A stretch of DNA of 64,000 bases from Rhopalosiphum padi (lineage: Eukaryota; Arthropoda; Insecta; Hemiptera; Aphididae): NCBI RefSeq assembly GCF_020882245.1, contig NC_083598.1, forward strand, positions 33,517,858 through 33,581,857, given 5' to 3'. Numbering within the stretch: the first letter of the stretch is position 1; each line of letters begins with the position of its first letter. Of the stretch, positions 46,330 through 57,548 are shown piece after piece. The notes below the pieces were generated by a model. The model searched no databases. It was given only the letters and a program-made list of their open reading frames with translations, and was not told the origin of the DNA. Made by a program: the position numbers and the translations under genes.

Positions 46330-47000
46330 TGCCGTTGTCGGAACTGAAAGCATTGTGTGTTCAGGCCTTTGCCATCGATCTATCACGACTATGCTAAAAA
46401 AAGGTGTCAATCCACTGAGAAAGACCATCCCGAGATTGATAAGTATGTTGAACTAACGTCTTAACCGAGTGTCGGCCCGCATACAGAATTCGATGAAGAC
46501 TCGCGTTATAAGAAACTTTTGTTACTTGTAAATTCTGTTCTTCATGCAGCTGTCGGAATGGGAATTGACGGTAAGGCGGTGGATCACGAACAAACGATGG
46601 TGCCCACGCTTCTCATTCGGACCATTGTGTTTGGTAGCAGGTCACATTTTCGTCCAGTCCACTTTCTCGTCGGATATTTCACTGTTGTCCAATTCACTTC
46701 CGCGTCGGACATGTCTCCATTCTGGAAACGTATACTATAATATAATACCATCACACTAAAAACAACATTTTTTTTTTCTATACAAATGAACACAATTTTA
46801 TTACTGACCAAATGAAGCTTTTTTAAGAAAATAATAATCATTCAACAATAAAAAAAATAAATGATCGGGGATAATAATCTATTAGGAAAATAAAGTGGAT
46901 AGTGATATGTCCGTACCTCGTTCTGTTAGCCAACGTTAGTCGTCTGGCGCATTTGGTGCACGAAGTGGACGAGGAACCCGACATGTGTGGTATTGAATGC
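46330..47000. pseudogene. unassigned GC-rich block with broken reading frames
   Basis: This block is far less AT-rich than its flanks. On the plus strand one frame reads protein-like from about 46350 (KHCVFRPLPSIYHDYAKKRC, then HPEIDKYVELTS), hits one stop near 46464, then continues (FDEDSRYKKLLLLVNSVLHA) to 46740. After an AT-rich gap a second stretch at about 46890-46994 reads PYLVLLANVSRLAHLVHEVD and ends EEPDMCGIECN, then stop. The minus strand offers competing pieces: MSGSSSTSCTKCARRLTLAN followed by RTR, with a donor-like GAG|GTACGG near 46917, and an acceptor at TTTCCAG near 46730. No domain is recognised. A decayed gene or transposon fragment is the best description. Confidence 0.3.
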
Positions 47001-47026
47001 AATTGACTTATACCAACATAGATCAA

Positions 47027-50000
47027 AAAGAGGAGTGATTATTGTATAGATTTTACAATGTATATATTTTGTTTTAAATTTTTAAATTAATTACAATTAT
47101 AAATTATAAATTTTCATTGAATATTTATATTATTATTTATTATTTATTAAATAATTTTTAATTATTTATAGCTTTAAATGTTCTAATTTTCTATGTTATT
47201 ATGTTTTGGTTTTTGTGTGGCTATTGTATACTACGTGTTTAAACTTTTTTATATATTTCGTCAAGCTTAATATGGTTCAACTTCGACGGTGACAAATTAT
47301 ATCATTTTCACGAAATTTGTAACAACATCAATACATGATTTTGTTCCCAAAAGTATTGATTGTGTTTTAAAATATAATATAATATAATATAAATATTATT
47401 ATATATGAACGCTATCTATTTGAATACTTCCATCAAACATATATTGCTTTCCAAAAGTAAATCTTTGTGGTATACACATATTTGTAATGTTTTATCATAA
47501 TATTTATAATTATAATTATATAAGTGTTTTTAATAATTATTTTGAAAAATTGTAACTTTTTTGGAAATTATTTCTTTTACAGAATCTGATGCAATTTGGA
47601 ACTAAAAATTTAAAATAAATTATATTTTATTACTATAATTATAAATTTTTCAACTTTTTGAATACATTATTAATTTAATATTCTGAATTTCTAAAGTGAA
47701 ATATTTTTTGGAGTATATATGTTGATACAAAAAAAATTGAATTTCAAATGATTGATGATGATGGTCCACTACTCTACTTAACTAAACTTTAAATACTTAT
47801 AAGTTAAAACTAATACATTACTTGTCCGAAACATAATTTGTATAGATAGAAATACATCGAATAATATTCTGTTTTAGGATGTATATAAAATTAAAATTGT
47901 ACATTTTAAAAAGTAAAAAATTTAAAAACATAATTTTTTTTTCAAAACTATTCTTTTGAAATTACACCAAATAATGTAAAAAAATCTTTAACCAGTTAAA
48001 ACATTTTAAAATAATGAGTGTAGTCACTTAACGACTAGGTAGTCACCTGGTATTAATCTCGGTCGTCTATTCGATATTCATTATTTTTGAAAATACAAAG
48101 TACGTTTAAAGCGAAAAATAAGAATAAAATTAAATATAACTATCATATTATGACGATAACATTGATAAATAATTATTATTTTTTTTAGAAATATTATATA
48201 GGTAATATCAATATATATATACAATATACATAAATATACAATTTTTAACAAGTAGTTTTAAATAGTTATAACTTATTGTTTATATCAGCGGTTCTTAAAC
48301 TTTATTTATTTATGCATATGACAGCGGTTTTTAAATTTCGGTCCATGGACCCTCAGGGTTCGTGACACGAGTATTCGGGGATCCACAGGGGCTCTATATA
48401 TGGTTCCCGCCTGGAAATATAAGGTTTATAAGTTATAAAATATAATAAGGGATTCATAATCGAAAACAATTATTGTTTTAATTAATCGTACAACATGCCG
48501 AATAGAAAGACTTACGCGCTTTAGTTAATACGAATGAATGAAAATTAATTTCCATACGCGTTATAGTCGGCTGATGTATAATTATTATTGTAATTCCGTA
48601 TTAAAGAATAATATTATAATATGCGCTGCGGTAAAATACATTCAAGCAGAAATTTGAAATAATTTCATCGTAATTATATTGCATTGTCTTAATATTATTA
48701 ACATTATGTTAAAATGTCAACGGGAAATGGCGAATAGTTGTGGATTTTCACAATAATAACATGCCAAACGCTATAACGTAGGCCACGTCGTTTTGACTCG
48801 GGGGAATACACTTATTGCTATGTACAACATTAACCTCACCAGGTTTTGCTTTAGGGGAAGTCAGATATTTTGTTGTACATGGGATGATTAACTAGGATAC
48901 GCATAAATGGCGATGATGTTGTGGATATATTTTTAGTTTTAGTCATTGTACATATTTTATTTGTACAAAACCGCGTAATTAACTAACCTTTTAATATCTC
49001 TCAACACTGATTTTATAATGGTACATACATAATATTTAATATATTGTAAAATATTTTGATATTAATCCATTTAATTTTAAAAGAAAGAACGGATTTAGGC
49101 CGAAACGCGAGCGGAAACTTTAACGTTATTTATTTGTATAGATTATGTTTATTAAATTTAAAATAAGGTAAATATAAGACTGTATTATTATGAATTAATT
49201 TTACTAAATTTATTGCTTATCAATACATTTATTTAAATATATAATTACTCGTTTAAGTGTTATTTAAAACATAAAACTTTGCAAGGTATATAAGTATAAG
49301 TACTATTATACCAATATAGTTATTTAAAAATATATTTTCTATTTAATCCTTAGGTTGGGTTTGATAAATTAACATTCTATCAAATTATTTCAAATCGAAA
49401 GTTATTTAATACATTTAATTGGTCAAAGTTACAGTCTATAATATACCTCGTTGACAATAATTTAATAATAACCAAATAAAAAAGATATTAAACGTTTTAA
49501 CTATAATATTTGGGTTTAAAGGAAAACTAATGAATTTCGTTAGGTCAGGTTTCGACCAATATAGATAAGAAAAATAAATATACTTACAACAGCTTGATTT
49601 TAATTTTGCAAACGAGCATTTATTTATGTGACTCTTTTGTGCGGTCGACCCCTACCTTCCATACAGAAACGCCTGCTTAAGTGTTTATTATGGATAATAA
49701 TGTTTCAAGAAACTTTATTATATTTATTATAATTCATTAACATGATAGCTGTAATAAGCATTTAAAAATATATAAATAATATACTTACCATTATTGAAAA
49801 ATTATTTTACGTTAATTTAATACTTTAATTCAAAATAATTTCGATTTTAATATATCTGACTGAATCAGTCGACGTTAGATATTTTCCCAGTCAAATTATA
49901 GTTTTATTACTTTCCTCGTTAAAGTAACTACATAATTTTTGCCAGCGAGTATTTTTGCAAAGAAAAGTAGTAAAATAATACAAAAACTCGTCTTTGACCA

Positions 50001-50867
50001 ATACGTGACTTTTCTGGATATTTCAAAGCCCTTATAATACAACTTAGTCACACTCTCTCGTCTTTTAGATATCAAATGGCCAAAGAATAGTTCCTTTGTG
50101 TGGCTCTTATATCACTCTCGTGAAATGAAAACTCGCAGAATGATACTTGCATGAAAAATACTAAGAGATCTCTTAAGTACCAAAGAACATTTATGCATCA
50201 TTAAGTTCAAATCCAAATATTTCAAACAAACTACTTATTATTCTTGAGAAGGATAAACTTCACAAAATTATATTACACAACATAATATTAATGTCAGTGA
50301 ATCAACAATAGTATGCAATTAATTTTACAAGCGTTTTATGCAAATGTAATTTGTAAAAATACTTGTATAAATTGCAACCAAAAATATAATATTTGATAAA
50401 TGAATAAAGGCTGTACATTTATGTGTTTTATGTAAAATAAAATGTTTGGGACAGCTCAAAGTACGTTTGAAAATAATTTTGATAATATTATTACAAAATT
50501 TAATAAAATATAAAGTATCTAAATCAACTACTGTGAACCAAACTATAATTAAATGTTGTTTTCTCATAACGTTAAATATAAATATTGCTACTGAGAAATT
50601 TTGAAAAGTGTAACCCACTAATTTATTCAACAACGGTGTGGTATATATAATTAAAATTGCTATTTAAAATTGTATAATTATATAAATCCTGTAAGATTTA
50701 AATAATATTATCGTAAAGTATTAAAAGTGCTAATATTATGTTTAGTAACATTATACTTTGGGCTTTTTGAAAAAAAAATAATTTAAAGTTCTATTTTATT
50801 TAGTTTAATATTGTTATGAATTATTGATGATTGTATCTATTGTTTATCGTTAAATTCATTTTTCTAG
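47027..50867. other. AT-rich DNA with a hAT-like relic
   Basis: No supported gene. Apart from the hAT-like terminal words at 48286-48410, the sequence is AT-rich with short repeats. The minus frame 50325-50633 (102 codons) is hydrophobic and AT-driven, with no recognisable domain, and is not called. Confidence 0.5.
48286..48410 (+). mobile_element. partial hAT-like terminus
   Basis: CAGCGGTTCTTAAACTT at 48286 and a second, similar CAGCGGTTTTTAAATT at 48322, followed by CGGTCCATGGACCCTC, match the terminal style of hAT elements. A weak counterpart, CAGGCGTTTCTG inverted, ends near 49673. The flanking octamers do not agree, so the right boundary is not established. Confidence 0.35.
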
Positions 50868-50951
50868 GGATACTAATACCAGGGATACAAACAGCTTGGA
50901 TTTCTCGGAAATATGGACGTGCAGAATGTTTTTCGTCGTCGTTTCGACTTG
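50868..50951 (+). other. exon-like segment, 84 nt
   Basis: CATTTTTCTAG precedes and TTG|GTAAAA follows 84 nt, a multiple of three. Two frames are open, one reading SRKYGRAECFSSSFRLG and the other RDTNSLDFSEIWTCRMFFVV. The segment is CpG-richer than its flanks. Without transcripts neither frame can be chosen. Confidence 0.2.
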
Positions 50952-51159
50952 GTAAAACAATTATTCGTTATTACCAGTTTTACGTGAGGTATTAACCACG
51001 AATTTAAATGGTATTATTGATCGTATACAATATTTGGCTACACTACGATGACACGAAGATCTCGCTCAAGTACAGATTCGGCGAATCAGTTAGAAATACA
51101 TGTTAGTTTTTTCATGCTTCGTAAACTTTGAAAGTAATTAAGATAAGCGATCAAATGCC

Positions 51160-51298
51160 ATGCCGAATTCGTCTAATAAAGTGGACTTAGTTAAAACTGA
51201 GCGGAACAAAACGCATTTGTTTATCGTTGATAAAACAAAAGTTAATATATCTGGTTATGTCGGATACAGTCTCGATAAAGATAAATGTATTGTTGATT

Positions 51299-51329
<31 letters not shown>

Positions 51330-51420
51330 TATAGGCACTGTTCTCTGTATACAATTATTTTTATTGTTAATTCCATGGTATAAATGCCAAGTGTATATTT
51401 TACAGGAATGTTTTGAATAA
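51160..51420 (+). CDS. possible small membrane protein or exon
   Basis: An 86-codon frame. Its hydrophilic first half starts MPNSSNKVDLVKTERNKTHL, and a single strongly hydrophobic stretch (about residues 47-71) is made partly from a TTA microsatellite. The end is PWYKCQVYILQECFE. The hydrophilic half looks more protein-like than chance AT frames, and nearby exon-like DNA at 50868 adds some weight. No family is recognised and no promoter or clear Kozak context decides the start. Confidence 0.2.
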
Positions 51421-52426
51421 ATCTAATACCGTAAAACAAATCGATTTAGTAAAATTTTGTTTTAAAAACGCATTGCCACATATTTATTATTCTGCTAAGA
51501 ATCGTCCGTGGAGTAGTTATTGTGATTAAGTCAAACCCTTACGCTAGTTTAAAACAAGAACCATCGCACTTGAGTGTATATTATTAAATTATTCCTGTAA
51601 GAGCACATTTCTTTGAAAAACGCTTCTCCTCATAATATAATACAAACTTATAATTAAAAATGTTTTGTGTGATAACAATCTTATACTATTTTAATAGTCT
51701 GCTAAAATTTTCCGTGTCGGTTTCTTAAAATATATATTATTATAAGTATACCTATGTACAAACAATTTTATTTTAATTGTATACGTTTTTAAATCGTTTT
51801 TAATTGACTTTTTTATTTAAATTATTAACGGTGTTCATTTAGAAGTATATCATTAACTTAAAATAAACTACATTTTATAAAATTTCAAATGTATATAATA
51901 TAAAGAATGAAAAATGTTAATATAAATATTTGTAAAAACTTCAAATTTTCATGGTTGTTTGCTCAATACATCTTTTTTAGGGGACCATCAGATTACTTGA
52001 AATATTACTATATATTATATAGTAATATTGTATTTAATAGTATATATAGTAATTTGTAAAACTGGTATTTCAACTTCTTTTGAACAGAATGCAATAAAAT
52101 ACAATTGATTGTTGTGATCATTAGATGTAACAATTTACAGTTACTATTAAAAAAATGAAGTCAATTATCCATATTGTTTTACGTATGTATCGTATATGTG
52201 TCTGAAAGTGATGAGGTGCGATTGGTGGTAGGCGCGTGTATAGACACGTCTTCGTCAGTGTTCGTCATTGATACTATAATATAATAATATTATGTATACA
52301 CAGACGTGGCTAAAGGGTACTGACGGAAAATAATCCTCCTTACAGGAGGGATTACGCTTTCTTATTATGCGTAGAATATTATATTATTATAATGTTATAA
52401 AAAACGATATCGGAAATATCAATATT
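51421..52426. other. AT-rich DNA
   Basis: No supported feature. A small perfect hairpin, AATCCTCCTTACAGGAGGGATT, lies near 52333-52354. Confidence 0.5.
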
Positions 52427-52538
52427 TTACGTTTGCGCGTAAATGATATAAAATGGATCGTCGTTGTCGCCCGCGGCTGCAGTGTGGAGATCCGCAGAGA
52501 GGAATTCGGCTAGATAATCGTCGTGAAAATCGAACGTA
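52427..52538 (-). CDS. candidate terminal exon on the minus strand
   Basis: After a T-rich tract and AAATGACAG, 36 codons read TFDFHDDYLAEFLSADLHTA and end DPFYIIYAQT before TAA. GC-ending codons are frequent and the peptide is acidic and natural in composition. The same DNA read on the plus strand offers a TATA box at 52447 and an initiator-like GCAGTG at 52479-52484, so a promoter is the competing explanation. No upstream minus-strand exon is established. Confidence 0.25.
52447..52484 (+). promoter_or_regulatory. possible TATA/initiator promoter
   Basis: TATAAAATGG starts at 52447 and CTGCAGTGTGG has its A at 52481, 34 bp downstream. It resembles the pair at 21721-21755, although the spacing is slightly long. 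No plus-strand exon with a convincing donor follows. Confidence 0.25.
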
Positions 52539-52730
52539 CTGTCATTTGGAAATGGAGTAATCATAAAAAATAAAAAAAAATAATAATAAAAAGTAATATC
52601 GATTGCCGAAAATAAAAAAAATGTTCGTTGATATAAATTCCTACTTCACGTCTGGGCCCGACATCATCAATATAATATTATTATTATTATTATTATTATC
52701 GGAAAGGACGAATATAATATTATAATATGT

Positions 52731-52858
52731 TTAATGGGCTTTATATCGGGACGATGGTGGTATTTTTGAAATTTCGGACGTGGTGACGGAGGCGTCGGTG
52801 GAAATAAAGACGGCGGAGGATGAGGGGAGAAAGGTGCGAGGGAAATAGTTCTCGATTA
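52731..52858 (-). CDS. candidate minus-strand exon after a strong acceptor
   Basis: On the minus strand CCACATTTCCCCTCTCAG is an excellent acceptor. The frame then reads IENYFPRTFLPSSSAVFIST and continues Ser/Thr-rich to a stop at 52731-52733. Another frame on the same strand (52741-52938) is also open. The phase does not match the candidate exon at 52427-52538, so they are not simple alternative ends. No family is recognised. Confidence 0.2.
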
Positions 52859-52886
52859 CTGAGAGGGGAAATGTGGCAAAAAAAAT

Positions 52887-53060
52887 ATGTATAAAAAAAT
52901 ACGCCTCGCATTTGATAAAAAGGCGAATAAAAATTCAAATTCCATGCAAATTAACTTTATTCTTGCGCAGCAGCCGTATATTATAGTAGTTCGCACGCTA
53001 CGACGCGGCGTTGCGGTTCCTCTTTTTTCTCTATATATGTATATATATATACGCGTATTA

Positions 53061-53096
<36 letters not shown>

Positions 53097-54037
53097 ATAG
53101 TCGCTCAGTCGGCGGGTCTAGAGTGCGAGTGTGCGAATTTAATTTCCTTTCCGTTTTTTACTGGACCCACAAACGGAAGAAAAAAGACTTCTATGGCTAT
53201 GAGGAACAAACTAAAACACGATTATATATACGCGATTAGAACCCTTTATTATGATTAGTTTATAGTAGATGAATTATTATAATAATATATTATACCGTTA
53301 TTATTACGGTCGTTTGTTTGGTGACGGGATACGCCCCTGAAGCACTGTTATCTGAACGTGGTTTTTCTATTCAAGCTATATAACATAAAGCGTTACGTGG
53401 AATAAAATACAATTTTAAAACCAAATTTGATCTAATGTTCAAGAAAACCCGTGTGATAGACATATAGACTATAGTAGATGTTGATTTTGTTTTTCAATGA
53501 CATTTAAATAGTTTATTTCAAAACCAGAGGAATAAATTGTTTTCTTAAAATAATTGTAATGCAATATTGTGTATGCACTTTGCCCAAGGGTAGGTATTGG
53601 GTCAGTTTGTTGCGATGTTTTTTCGGGACTTATTTTTCAAACGCTTTGACTAAATAAAAAATGATCAACCTTATAAAATATGAATATAAGGGATTCGTTT
53701 TTTTGTTCAGCTATTTTCTTGGATAAAACAATATTATTTAACTGCGGATAAAATATTAAAAATAGTGATTTCTGAGATATGACAAAGCCGGTAAAATCTG
53801 TCGTGATCAATTAAATGGCTTATGATGAATCTATTGTTTTTTTCAATGATTTGTGTTTTTTATTTTTATATGTCATCATGAATCTTTAGGAACAGTAAAA
53901 AGAAATGCTTCAATTTGTATAGATAAGGATGAATAGTTTTTGGTAGAAAATTGTTAACAGTTTTTGGTTTTCTACTTTAGATTTGAAAATATAATACAAA
54001 GTTACTTATAAGTTTTTCAATCTATTTATATATAAAA
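52887..54037. other. mixed CpG-rich and AT-rich DNA
   Basis: 52970-53230 is CpG-richer and contains an (ATT)n tract at 53062-53095. The plus frame 52887-53258 passes through that microsatellite and is probably chance. The rest is AT-rich with nothing supported. Confidence 0.4.
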
Positions 54038-54440
54038 AAGAAATTCTACGACCAGAAAGGCAAATTGTTTTTTATGATTATTTGAAGTTCAAAGTTTTAG
54101 GACATTGGATATTCACCCAAAATATAATTGTTTTTCCTCAAACAATTAATTTGAGATATTTTATTTTATTTCAAAAATAAATATAGTAGATTCTACAAAA
54201 GAATCACACGAATAGTTTAATTTCAAATTAATATTTATTAGATATAAAGTAAATTATTTTTTATAGATAATTTAAGTTTAAATTTAGACGACAATACTCA
54301 TTTAAAGGTGGAAAATTATGTTTGTTATTTTGTTAAGATATAAAAATATTATAAAAACTATTACGTAAATTATATTTAAATTAATCTATGAATCTATTTT
54401 TAATGATTCAAGGTATTTACAGGAAGAAGTTATTAATTTT
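54038..54440 (+). repeat. dispersed repeat, copy 2
   Basis: Same family and orientation as 33998-34440, with shared blocks in the same order and many small differences and indels. No coding capacity is visible. Confidence 0.5.
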
Positions 54441-54753
54441 TAAGTTATAAAAATTGATAACATAATATGGTATAAATATATATTATTACTATTGTGTGAA
54501 ATTTAATACCCATAGTATAAATGCAATATTTTCGGAAAAATTGTTATCAACCTACTGTTATAATTAAATTTTTTTTTTTAGCATAATAATTTCTTAAATA
54601 GGCAATCTGTTACAAACGTTGAAAAATAAATTTAATTGATAATTTAATTTCAAGTAAACAAGGAAAACATAGAGAGAAGAGACCTCCCAGTGGAGGTACT
54701 TCCTCAATACATAGTTAATATTATAGCTAACTTATGCAATAATTGTAATTACA

Positions 54754-55269
54754 TTTTTTTTTTTACATAGGTATGTTTATATAACAGCTAGTGAATTTAT
54801 ACTCATGCGAGCAGGTCACGACACCACTGTCTTTTTAATCTCTTATGGGGATTACCAAGTATGGATATGGACGTGAGTTGAGAAATAAGTGGATTGGTAT
54901 GACGATATAATCGGTTATTGAATCGTTTGTAATATAGTTTGGCTAATTCCGTGACTGTAGATATTTTTTGATCGGAATGGGGGATTTATTTGAGACACAG
55001 AATGGAGCTTTTAAAATAGTACGAAGGATTTTAGACTGGACTATTTGAGTACGATTAGTATTTGAAATTTTTGCTGTGCCCCAGAGCTGGATGCTGTATG
55101 TCCAGATGGGTCTAAGCAATAGTTTGTAAATTAATAATTTATTTGGTAGTTTTATATTTTTGGAGGTTATTAAGGGATGGAGGACGCGTAGGCGATTATT
55201 TAGAGATTGAACTTTGTTTTTAATATGAGGTGGCCAGTTAAGACGACGATCGATATGAATACCGAAGTA
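54754..55269 (-). pseudogene. 5'-truncated Jockey-like LINE relic (end of RT ORF)
   Basis: Read on the minus strand from 55269, the frame starts YFGIHIDRRLNWPPHIKNKV and includes RPIWTYSIQLWGTAKISNTN and ILRTILKAPFCVSN. These are the conserved words at the C-terminal side of Jockey-type reverse transcriptases. A stop and frame change occur after about 55000. A second frame then gives YYKRFNNRLYRHTNPLISQL and KRLKRQWCRDLLA, ending at a stop at 54803-54805. A short 3' UTR and an A-rich tail follow (11 T on the plus strand, 54754-54764). Domains upstream of the RT end are missing, as expected of incomplete reverse transcription. It is unrelated to the intact RNase H element at 40-46 kb. Confidence 0.85.
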
Positions 55270-56973
55270 TTACAAGTTATTAAGTAACGTACACATTAAG
55301 CTATAGGTAAAGGTTGACTATTGCAGAGAGAAAATGGCTGACATATTCCCTGATGGAGAATGAAGGTGCAATGGATGGACTTATTCTCGTTCGTGTTATA
55401 ATTAAAGAAAAATAAATTACTTAAATGGCTATATTAAAAAAAAAAAACATATTAAAATACAATTCATTATGCATTATTGTGATATAGGCTGATAGACTGT
55501 TTCTGCCCACAATCTTTTTTCCGTTTTTCGTATACGATTAATAATAGATCATTAAATTCAAACTTAACATACCCATAATACTCGTAATGACCCAATCGAC
55601 ACTTGTCTTATAGTACAGCAGAGCGGTATATGCAGTTGCCTGCCATTTTTATACTATGTCGTGTGTGTAAATGACTGAAATTTCTTCTTGCCATTTGAAA
55701 ATATTTATTAGATCAAAAGTTATTACACATTTAGTTTATGCATTTCATAGTTTAGTAACATTTTTCATTTGTATCTGTTGCATCTTATTTAAGTGCGGTG
55801 AGTTAATGGATATTTTCAACTGCATGCGTAAACTTAGATAGTTAGATGTATAATATTTTAATATGTATTATATATTTACGGTTTTGCGCGTTTTCCAAAA
55901 ACCTTTTACGGCAACGACTCGGCATAAATTATATCACATCGCGTATAATTTAAAGTCAGCGTGCGGGTGGTAAAATAAAAAAAAATATGAAAATATGTGT
56001 AGTTACTATAGTTATATTAATATTATAACACTGCGCCGTAACTATAACTATAATTACCTACACCTATTTACCTACCACAGTTGTGTATCTTTCCATATAA
56101 TTACTTAAAACTCGAAATATTCGAACCTAGCGCCATTCGTTATTCATTAATCCATGTTATTTCAAACACTCGAATAAGACAAAAATATCGGCGGCAAAAA
56201 ATTGTATCGTTAGGCCACAAATCTGATGTGCAATGACCAGCGTTCTATGATCGTTTTTTTAATTTACGTTTTCTACGCGTATACAGGAGGTAATATAAAA
56301 TATATAATTATACACTCGTAAATGGTTTACTAATTATAACGTAGTAAATAATTATTATTCTAGTCGAAATAAAACTGAAAATTATATACATTTTATAATA
56401 ATAAGTTATTTTTATTTTTATTTACTATAGTATTATATTTCATCAATGTTTCCACTATAATGGTTTTTAGCCTACATAAATACAATAGCAAAAATAAATA
56501 TTAAAATAATCTATATAAATATAATGATAACATGTTTAAAAAATGTATGATTATTTTCGGCTTGGCTTTGTCGTCTTATCCATACGAAATATATAGTACA
56601 TTTTGATACATTAATGCATTATATCAATGTACTATTTGATTACTATAGATTGTTCTTTGTCATCGGGGGTTTGATGAAGTGATGGTTGGTTATTTAGGAT
56701 TTGAGGGCTTGGACGTAACTGGAACAGTTGATTACTATATTATATGTACAACTGTTATTAGTGAAATGTTGCATTTGTCGCATAACTGATCCAAATTCAT
56801 TACTGAACAGGTATACATGAAATAGTTACACATGAGCATGGCATATTCTTGTTTGAGTGACGATTCACAACCTTCCTCTCTATATATTAAAATTATATAT
56901 TATATATAGTATTTACATTTTTTAATGTTTAACTTTACATTTCTAGGAGAGAAGGAGAAAATCAGAAAAGTAT

Positions 56974-57004
<31 letters not shown>

Positions 57005-57257
57005 AACGTTGTCATAACATTATTGGTTTGCTCTTGTGCATATTATGTTTAAATTTTATAACTAATGTATGTATTGTATGTTGAATGATATTCTATAATA
57101 TTGTAAATTGTAAATAATAGTTGTGTAATATAATGGTGATGTCAGTATAGCATTATAACAATAATATTAAACTGACTAAATGATAAAATGAATTTCACCT
57201 GTAAATGTTAAAACTTGGAACACTTTGGTATGATAACAATAGTTATAATATGAAAAG
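55270..57257. other. AT-rich DNA with a (CA)n tract
   Basis: (CA)10 lies at 56985-57004. A slightly CpG-richer patch at about 55880-56290 has no splice or coding structure I can support. Confidence 0.5.
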
Positions 57258-57548
57258 TTGAGAAGATTATTTGGAGAAGACAATATTATAAGAATTATGA
57301 AGATTAGTAGAATAAGATGGGCAGGTCATATTTGGAGATCGGAAGGAGTACTGGGGAACACAACAAAATAGAGACCGAACACGAAACGGCTCAGAGGACA
57401 ACCCAGACAACGGTGGGCAGATAGAAACAAGGAAGACCTCAGAATGGTTGAGATAGAGAACGCGGAAGAAGTGTCAAGTGACAGGCAGAAGTGGAGGTAT
57501 GTCGTTGTTGCGGCAATGTACCTTATAATGGTCTTTAAGATACCTTAG
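57258..57548 (+). pseudogene. LINE relic: C-terminal end of a reverse transcriptase ORF
   Basis: The 97-codon frame reads LRRLFGEDNIIRIMKISRIR, then WAGHIWRSEGVLGN, and after one in-frame stop (near 57370) RPNTKRLRGQPRQRWADR and SSDRQKWRYVVVAAMYL. The pattern of [IL]RWAGH, a GR/GQPR-x-RW block and a DRxxWR-xxVxAA end is the standard C-terminus of many LINE reverse transcriptases outside the Jockey group. Most of the element is absent and the stop shows it is inactive. No tail or duplication was identified. Confidence 0.75.

Noticed and set aside
48286..49673. complete hAT element of about 1.4 kb
   Set aside because: The left end is convincing, but the proposed right end pairs poorly and the target duplications disagree, so only a partial terminus is annotated.
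50325..50633. 102-codon minus-strand frame
   Set aside because: Hydrophobic AT-rich translation without domain or splice context.
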